DNA of 64,000 bases from Nematostella vectensis (taxonomy: Eukaryota; Cnidaria; Anthozoa; Actiniaria; Edwardsiidae). The stretch is from assembly GCF_932526225.1 (NCBI RefSeq), contig NC_064037.1, forward strand, positions 7,732,203-7,796,202. Reading direction: 5' to 3'. Made by a program: the position numbers and the translations under genes. Below are positions 58,401-64,000 of this stretch, piece after piece. How positions within the stretch are numbered: position 1 is the stretch's first letter; every line of letters begins with the position of its first letter. Below the pieces are notes generated by a model. It was not told where the DNA came from. It was given only the letters and a program-made list of their open reading frames with translations, and ran no database searches.

Positions 58401-58785
58401 AAACAAAAGCTTGAAACTACAGCTACTGCTCTTCTGAAAGAAGCCGATGACCTTGCTACTAATGCAGAAATGAAGGGAGACTTTAGCATTCTTGCAAAGT
58501 CGAACGCCTTGCGGGTAAAATCAAAAGAAAAGAGGAAGGAAATAGAGAAGGAAGAACAAAATATTGATCTTCTACAGAAGAAGCTGAAATCCTTTTGAAA
58601 AGACGTTAAGTCAAAATCTCACAATCTTGAGACACTATTGCTTTGTTGCTGTTATTGAAATTATAGATTATTCATTAAAAGTATTCATAAGACATGCTGC
58701 ATGGTCATTGAAAAATGGGTTATGGTCAGGGAAAAGTCAGGGAAAAGTCAGGGAATTTTACTTTTTCAGATTAGTGGGAACCCTG
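55481..58785 (+). mobile_element. hAT-like DNA transposon, apparently complete
   Basis: The TIRs CAGGGTTCCCAC and GTGGGAACCCTG (12 bp) are exact inverted copies. TTACG flanks both ends (55476-55480, 58786-58790), so the target duplication is 5 bp. Both ends carry arrays of the subterminal motif GTCAGGGAA: about seven copies in 55494-55605 and three in 58726-58755. These are probable transposase-binding sites. The interior holds one full-length transposase frame. The element sits in a CACGGCA array unit, which confirms the borders. Confidence 0.93.
56190..58598 (+). CDS. hAT-family transposase, intact, 802 residues
   Basis: Residues ~29-58 form a BED-like zinc finger (CKMC...H...KKH). The RNase H-like core has the expected hAT signposts: ISFDESLNK (first Asp, ~202), VSMDGPNVNWK (second Asp, ~268), CGLHVVHG (hAT C..H motif, ~301) and LRFCGTRWLED (Arg-Trp motif, ~355). 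A long helical insertion follows. The C-terminal dimerisation block holds SCVERGFSDNKDIVSNN, with the catalytic Glu near 647. Residues ~690-800 form a Lys/Glu-rich coiled coil. No stop or frameshift breaks the frame. The ATG follows a TTTGTAG that could be a 3' splice site, so a 5' non-coding exon is likely. It could be active in this genome and could mobilise related short elements. Confidence 0.92.
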   Translation: MSKRTVFNNLWLQDPLFPWVAQAQESTKARCKMCSVTFELGNMGKQALISHAKGKKHLRRVAPSTQQVSLNSFVTVQKQESEQNSSAAERTLTVPPPPVDLSQVASSSDSSKGTIKKYVTKDETLKAEVLWAIKVLMSHYSCNSSAGTDKLFSNMFPDSVIAKQFQCGATKCSYLICFGIAPFFHDELMKRLQEQGTMYVISFDESLNKVIQKEQMDLIVRFWDVQKNKVVSRYIDSQFLGHTRAADLLQSFKLGLQKLNPANLVQVSMDGPNVNWKFLEDLLEDREQTDPDLPKLINIGACGLHVVHGAFKYGATATGWRLDKLLRSLWYTFSDSPAKREDYEAISGSSMWPLRFCGTRWLEDLPVAERAVAIWPNIKKYVDEVSKLPKSKIPTSQSFKNLQAFVQDPLIVAKLEFFISIARILGPFLKKFQTDQPMVPFLTQDVQTILEAILSKFVKKSVLQEATTCAKLANIDVSKSDNLLPPRKVDVGFAAKMSVHKMESTKQATPLQILEFQNNCLEFLKQLSSKVMDRSPLKYKMARNLVSLNPIYMASNPEAATTRFSNVLQQLISHKMKSTHCCDIALQQYKAFLADVERYSKEDFKSYQSSDKALDVFLAEYFHQKPQYADLWQTVKMLLILSHGQSCVERGFSDNKDIVSNNMHQDTLVGFRRAHSGVKSLECPIEDSITTELLTSCKYASNRYRQSLAEKKSIEAKTHKESLKRKVEEDIKQAKKKKQKLETTATALLKEADDLATNAEMKGDFSILAKSNALRVKSKEKRKEIEKEEQNIDLLQKKLKSF

Positions 58786-58885
58786 TTACGGCAGAACAAA
58801 GCAGACTCACGGCAAAAGAAAGCAACTCCACGGCAGAATACAACGAACTCACGGCAGAACACAACGACAGAATCCAAGCCACGGC
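58786..58885. repeat. CACGGCA minisatellite, right part
   Basis: About six units of the same repeat as 55217-55475, starting within the target duplication TTACG. Confidence 0.85.
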
Positions 58886-59142
58886 GGAAGTGAGCTTTCA
58901 TTTTAAACACAGGAAGACCAAGCTGTTTTAATTCTGATCTCGAGCCCGCGATTTTTTTGGACAGTTACCAATGTACGGACCACGTGCATTCGTTCGTTCT
59001 CGCTCGAATCGCTTGCTTCGTGTGCAAATTTAGTTGCTTTTACAATCCTTGTCGCAGAATACCTCTAGAAGTATGTTTTGCTCTCATTGTGGTCGCAAGC
59101 TAGGCGATGATGGATCTACGTTTTGTGTTTTCTGCGGAAAAG

Positions 59143-59770
59143 GTAAGAGCAGTGTGTGTAAGTGTGGAATTTCTTGCACAGCCGTCAGGTCACTTTGGAC
59201 AGAGTTAAGCTCTGCTTTGGACCAATAATTCTAAGAGCTCGCTTTAAAAAGGATCGTTAAAGAGAATTAAAACTAATTGGAAAAGTCTGACTCATTTAAG
59301 TTAGAACAAATGATGATATAAGCTTGAAGCAAAACCTTAAAGTTCACTTAGGGATCGACCATTGGAAAAGTGGTCGGGGGGGGGGGGGGAGGGGAGGGGC
59401 ATGAAGATTTTGTTTAATGGACATAGACACTGTATTTGCACTATTTTGTGACTGAGTGTATAGTAAATAGTTGTAAATAGCTTATAAGCTTAATTCATAA
59501 TTTATAAGCTTAATTCAGTCCAACTCAAGCAAGCTATCTTCCATATTATTCCAAAACAAACTGCATATTGTCTATTTCTTTTATTTCCACAAGAAGTTAA
59601 GTAACTACATGTAAAACATTTTAAATTATACTGTTCATGATCATTTTTTTTAATAATTTTCAAATAATAATTATTATTATGAGATATTTTAGATAATTTT
59701 TTGAAAAGGCAAAGATCATTTAGTTTCATTTTAATCATAAGATTTCTTTTGTTTTTATTGATTTCTCTAG
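59143..59770. other. Intron 1 of the HECT gene
   Basis: AT-rich. A poly-G run with GGAGGGG at ~59378-59398 is the only notable feature. Confidence 0.6.
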
Positions 59771-60330
59771 AACTCTCCAAAGCAGTTGAAAACAAACCAT
59801 TTGGTAGACCTGCTTCACATGTATCTACAATAAAATCATTCGTTGGTTTTAAGAAGATGGCAAGCCGACAAAGAAACAGTTAAAAGACAAGAATAAACCT
59901 GAGGAGGCTAATGATGTAATCATTAACATTGGGTTGAAAGTATTTAGTGAGGAAGAGCTCAAGGATAAAAGAGGAAAGAAGTTGGCAATAAAAGTGAACA
60001 AGCATGCATCCTATAAGGAATTGCTCGAACAAGCGAAATCGAAATGGGCCGACTTTCAGAGAAACCTGTATTCCTAAGGTAATAATAAATAATAATAATA
60101 ATGTTTTTGGAGCATTGCACGATGTCTCAATGCTCTTACATTTAAGAAAAACTAACTCGACTATTAATATTACACTAAAATATACAGAAAAAAGTTTAAA
60201 TAATGTATATACAGCAATATGCAGAAATTCTGATCTAGCAAAGTATATAACTCACAGGATATGCTCATACATGACAACACACGGCCCATTTGATTATATT
60301 CTCATGTGAATTTGTGACATGTAAGTAATA

Positions 60331-60331
60331 A

Positions 60332-60396
<65 letters not shown>
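60331..60396. repeat. (TTA)n microsatellite
   Basis: About 21 near-perfect TTA/ATT steps in intron 2 of the HECT gene. The preceding block (60080-60310) contains an ATA repeat and GCATTGCACGATGTCTCAATGC, which may be a SINE-like insert. Confidence 0.9.
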
Positions 60397-62198
60397 TTTT
60401 GGTCAATTTGCTCAAACTGCACGTCCATTTCCCATGATGCACCCCACATACAGTTGTATAGTTACATACTTTGATAGTCAAGATCAGAATTTCTGCATAT
60501 TGCTGTATATGAAATTACTAAAATATAAACAATAATACTAAAATATATGAAATTAATTAATTTCAAGGAACTGAATATGTCTTACTTTACGAAGACGGCC
60601 AAGAGGCTTTGTTCCTTCCTGGAACGACCAAAGAGTTTTTCACCTTGGAAAAGTATAAGCAAGCAGCATTAAAGGACTACAAGCGCATAACGTTATATCT
60701 ATGTACGGTCAATGACATAGAAGAATTTAGGAAAGAGGAAAGGGATAGTGACAGTTCTGAACCTGAAGCTTCTTGTCCAGTAAAGAGGAGCAATGAAAGT
60801 GATGCCTGCATAGCAACAGAGCCACCAGCCAAGAAACTAACAACAAATCATCCAACCAACAATCATCCAGGACCTTCAGGCATAAGTACCAACAGTGGTT
60901 CTGACTGGTTTTACTATGATGAAATTGAACGTCTTTATGGCAATGATGACAGCCCTCCACCAAGCAACAACAAAACAAAATCGCCTATCCCAGAAAGCGA
61001 AGCTGGTGTTATTGAACTATTGCAAGAAAAGGTCATCTCTGATGGGAAAATATCCATGTTCATGATCATTAGAAGGGGTACACCAGTAACCAGGGCTATC
61101 ACATTGTGGCAAAGAGCAGCTAAGAAAGTTAATCCTGTTCATGTGTGTCGTGTGAAGTTTGTAGGAGAAGACGGAATCGATGATGGTGCTTTGGCACATG
61201 AGTTTTTTTCATGTATCATTCCCGATATAACGAAAAAATTCTTCCCAGATGGAAGTCCTGCTTATTCTACCAATGACATTGCCACTTATAGAACAATTGG
61301 GAAAATTGTTGCAGCTAGCTTGGGCCAGGGAGGCCCAGCCCCAAACTTTCTGGCCCCCTGTGTGTTTGACACGCTGGTGTCACTTGGAGATCTTGACTAC
61401 TCCAACAGTAAAGATCTTCAAAAACATTTGACTGAAACAGAATGTAAGCTGTTGAAAAATATCAGGCAGGATATTGCCAGTAGCACTGATATTATAATTG
61501 ACCATGGCTACACAGGGCCCATAACCGATGCATGTGCTGACTCTATTCTTGCTGCTGTTACTGTCAGTATGCTCAGCAGATGGGAGTTAAAAGAACTAAA
61601 GAAGGGAATGGAGCTGTATGGATTGGCTGACATAGTCACCAAGCACCCAAAGAAATGCAAAGGTCTGTTTGTTATGGGCCACCAAGAGGAAGTCGACGGG
61701 AATTACTTATTTTCTCTCATGAAACCGCAGTATTCAGCTGTGGGAAGCTCTCGTCGGACCGTAGAAGAGTCAGTAATGGACAACTTCCAAGACTTCATAT
61801 TCAGCCTTGAGGATAAATCACAAGTCTGTAGCTACCAAGAGGCGATGGCATGGAAAGCCTATGGTGCTGATAGAAAAGATATCGATGATGATGAAAATGA
61901 AGACCACAATACTGATGATGGTGAACGGTTCAATGTAGTTGATCTGAGCCCAAGTGCAGTTATGGGCTGGTTAACTGGCCAAAAGCACCGAAATCTCAGC
62001 AAGGAAATCTCTCCAATTCATGTAAGGTTTGACCATGATTGCCTTAAGAGGAACCCAAAGCACACAGTTTGCTTTCCCCTTGTTGGGGCATGTGGGAGGG
62101 AGATAACCCTTCCAGTTGCCCACATGGCATCGTTAGATACTTTTAAGCAAAACTTTTTATTAGCTTTTTGTAAGGGCCAGGCATTTTCAAAATCTTAA

Positions 62199-63295
62199 AA
62201 CATATTTTTTCAAAATGGACACTGGTACTCTCATTCTCATTTCTAGTTTTCAGTTTAATGTTCATGGCTTTTATTTCCATTAGTTTTGACTAGTAAGACA
62301 TAATTACAATGTCATTTTTTGGTTGTGTTCTCACCAGCCAAATTATTATGCTCAAGTTATTGGTAGATGGTATTGTTTAGAGTGAATGCATTGAACCTGT
62401 GAAGTAAAAGTTAATACTGTAATAGTCAAATAGACACAAAAGAAAAGTAATAAATAGTCAAATATGTATTTCACGGGTTCATTGCGTTCACTCTATCGAA
62501 GTTGAATTTGGTTCAAGTATATCAGTGCTCACTCAAGCAGAAAGGTCGAAAATGCGAGGAGGTAAGGGGGACCTGGTTCAAAACCTCATTTGTTTAGCGG
62601 TGAAACACCAGCTGAAACTAATGTAAAAATTGGTCCTGGCCATATTGAAATTTGGGTAGTTACACTGAACAGATTTACTGAACAAATTGATTTTGTGATT
62701 TCATAATGCTTCAATATGAAAGTTAACAGCTAAGTACTGTCTTGCGACACTGCCTAATCAGTATTTCCTTTATAATTATCTTTAATAAACAAGTGCATAT
62801 ACAGGACACTTAGGCTATTTCAGGGATGCCGGAGCATTTTTTTGATTGGGGGCGAGGGTGTGGGCTAAGCTATGCATTTGTAGTTTTTCTATATATGTTT
62901 AGCTATATTTTGCTTTTTATCTGTATTTTTCTTTTTAAATCTTAAAGTAATTCAGAAGAAATCAAAACTTATTGAGGCAGCTCTAGCACCCCCAACCCCG
63001 GTTACGGCACCCCTGTATTTGGCCTTGTTTATACAGATTGTGCACAGAAAGATATATGAGCTAATTTGATGAGCCTTGATGAATGCTTTATCTGTTATTG
63101 TTGTTTGTTCCTGTTCTTAATTTAGAAGTTGCAAATTATGATTTAGTTGTAATGATATTTGATTAGAGTGGGCATACTCCATCCATGAAACACATAGTAC
63201 TGATTACAGCTAAAATAGTGCTGATTAGATTTTTGAAGAATAAAAGAATATTGTTTTTAGTAATACTTGTCTATTTCATTATCCATTATCTGTAA
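62199..63295. other. Intergenic, HECT gene to LINE, with two MITEs
   Basis: No gene. 62377-62496 is a foldback whose ~27-base arms share TTCACTCT / AGAGTGAA and TTCA..GGTTCA. The other MITE is listed separately. Confidence 0.6.
62821..63015. mobile_element. hAT-like MITE with CAGGG.TGCCG end and 5 bp duplication
   Basis: The left end CAGGGATGCCGGAGC and the right end GGTTACGGCACCCCTG are imperfect inverted copies. TATTT flanks it on both sides (62816-62820, 63016-63020). It has a G-rich stretch inside the left end (GGGGGCGAGGG), as in other MITEs of this window. Confidence 0.8.
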
Positions 63296-64000
63296 GGTCA
63301 GGTCAGGTCAATAAATCCTGCTACCGGTAAACATGTAGCCCGGTACTACCTGTCTCAGGTCGAGTTGCTGGCGACTAAACTGGCAGCCCCCTGGAGTATC
63401 ATTACTCCAGGTGGAAGGGTGCTTCTGATCATCCTGGCAGAACTAAAAACAAAATCTGTCTTAAGGTCTCTGGTGGGCCAAATCAGAAAGGAGTATGTGG
63501 CACCCTCAGAGCGGAAACCGACAGACTGGTTCTCCGATCAGCCGCTGCAGCATACCTGGAGCTATGACATGTCTCGGCTTGCCCTTGCCTGCCATAACTG
63601 TCTCTAGGAAATGCCGAGAGAGTGAATCTAGAAGAGCAAGACCTAGTTTTACTTCAAATCACGCTGAATCAGCGCTTGCATGCAGTTCTATGAAATATGG
63701 TCAGATCTGAATTACCCAATGCCGGCTCGAACGTCGCCCGGACAAACAAGGTTCGCGCTGATCATCTCCCGCTCCGGATGACAGTGAAAAGTAAGCTAGG
63801 ACGCAGGAAACGACTCGTTCTTGCAGAATGGAATGTGAGAACACTCATGGACAGGTCTAGATCTGAGAGACCTGAGAGACAGACTGCCCTCATTGCGCGG
63901 GAACTGTCGAGATATGAGGTTGATATCGCCGCCCTTAGTGAAACTCGCCTGGCGAATTATGACAGTATGGTGGACTGTGGCTATACTTTCTTCTGGAGTG
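63296..64000 (+). mobile_element. 5' end of an RTE/CFDP2-type LINE
   Basis: After a GGTCAGGTCAGGTCA start and ~480 bases of probable 5' leader comes an ATG at 63778. The frame from it stays open to the window edge and reads LVLAEWNVRTLMD, ERQTALIARELSRYEVDIAALSE split here, and GYTFFWS. This is the start of an endonuclease/exonuclease/phosphatase domain as found in RTE-like elements, often annotated as craniofacial development protein 2-like. The NVRTL and SET (SETRL) catalytic-site blocks are both present. An 80-codon frame at 63365 in the leader has no known motif. Confidence 0.75.

Larger units (their letters stand above)
59073..62198 (+). pseudogene. Zinc-ribbon / HECT E3 ubiquitin ligase gene (G2E3-like), with exon 2 lesions
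   Basis: Exons: 59073-59142, 59771-60078, 60568-62198. Exon 1 encodes MFCSHCGRKLGDDGSTFCVFCGK, split here as a CxxC...CxxC zinc ribbon. Exon 2 encodes a linker and VIINIGLKVFSEEELKDKRG. Exon 3 encodes EYVLLYEDGQEALFLPGTT, an acidic linker, and an HECT-type domain with VCRVKFVGEDGIDDGALAHE, GDLDYSN and a C-lobe ending ACGREITLPVAHM, where the Cys fits the ubiquitin-accepting residue. The domain is complete. In exon 2 the frame shifts by one base near 59857 (after GFKK), and the last codon before the donor (60075-60077) is TAA. The splice phase on both sides fits, so these look like real lesions or sequence errors. The 529-codon tail is intact, so a shorter product or recent decay is possible. 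Annotated as pseudogene only because of these two changes. Confidence 0.7.

Noticed and set aside
56596-58489. Minus-strand frames across the hAT transposase
   Set aside because: Shadows of the intact transposase frame.

Overview
The window looks like nuclear DNA of an early-branching animal, most likely an anthozoan cnidarian. It has intron-rich genes for conserved eukaryotic proteins, an HECT/G2E3-like E3 gene and a CARF-like gene of kinds I associate with expansion in cnidarians, and many small foldback transposons. The assignment is inference. I see no bacterial genes, CRISPR, rRNA or tRNA genes.

Layout. (1) 1-2000: GC-rich degenerate repeats and a decayed LINE reverse transcriptase. (2) 2018-7644: a divergent pair, the first six exons of NAA25 (minus, running out of the window to the left) and RWDD4 (plus), sharing a ~400 bp promoter. 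(3) 9290-21266 (minus): an ASRGL1-like isoaspartyl peptidase/asparaginase gene with two homologous, alternatively usable last exons, and a 5.9 kb intron filled by a 20/22 bp minisatellite that is itself split by a 1.27 kb DNA element. (4) 21708-25366: a 3.66 kb element with inverted ends and a probable 8-9 bp target duplication, carrying a decayed CARF-like gene. (5) 25398-41235 (plus): a 12-exon gene for an unrecognised seven-pass membrane protein. Its last intron is 10.4 kb and holds an antisense BEL/Pao LTR element. (6) 41800-45080: a cluster of foldback MITEs, mostly with 9 bp target duplications, and a broken BEL fragment. (7) 46590-48125: a possible decayed tyrosine-recombinase element. 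(8) 49926-54508: a young Ty3/Gypsy element with identical LTRs, lying between two clusters of GGAGTAAAAACTACTCC-like palindromes. (9) 55481-58785: a complete hAT-like transposon with an intact 802-residue transposase, inserted into a CACGGCA repeat. (10) 59073-62198: a zinc-ribbon/HECT E3 ligase gene (G2E3-like) with a frameshift and an in-frame stop in exon 2. (11) 63290-end: the start of an RTE/CFDP2-type LINE.

How the parts relate. The host genes are housekeeping genes (N-terminal acetylation, RWD adaptor, isoaspartyl peptide hydrolysis, ubiquitin ligation) plus one membrane protein. They do not form a pathway. The transposons can be ordered by nesting: hAT in a minisatellite, BEL in older repeat remnants in an intron, the CARF element between two divergent genes, and a TIR element inside the minisatellite. 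Exon borders were set by hand from GT/AG signals and phase. No database search was made.
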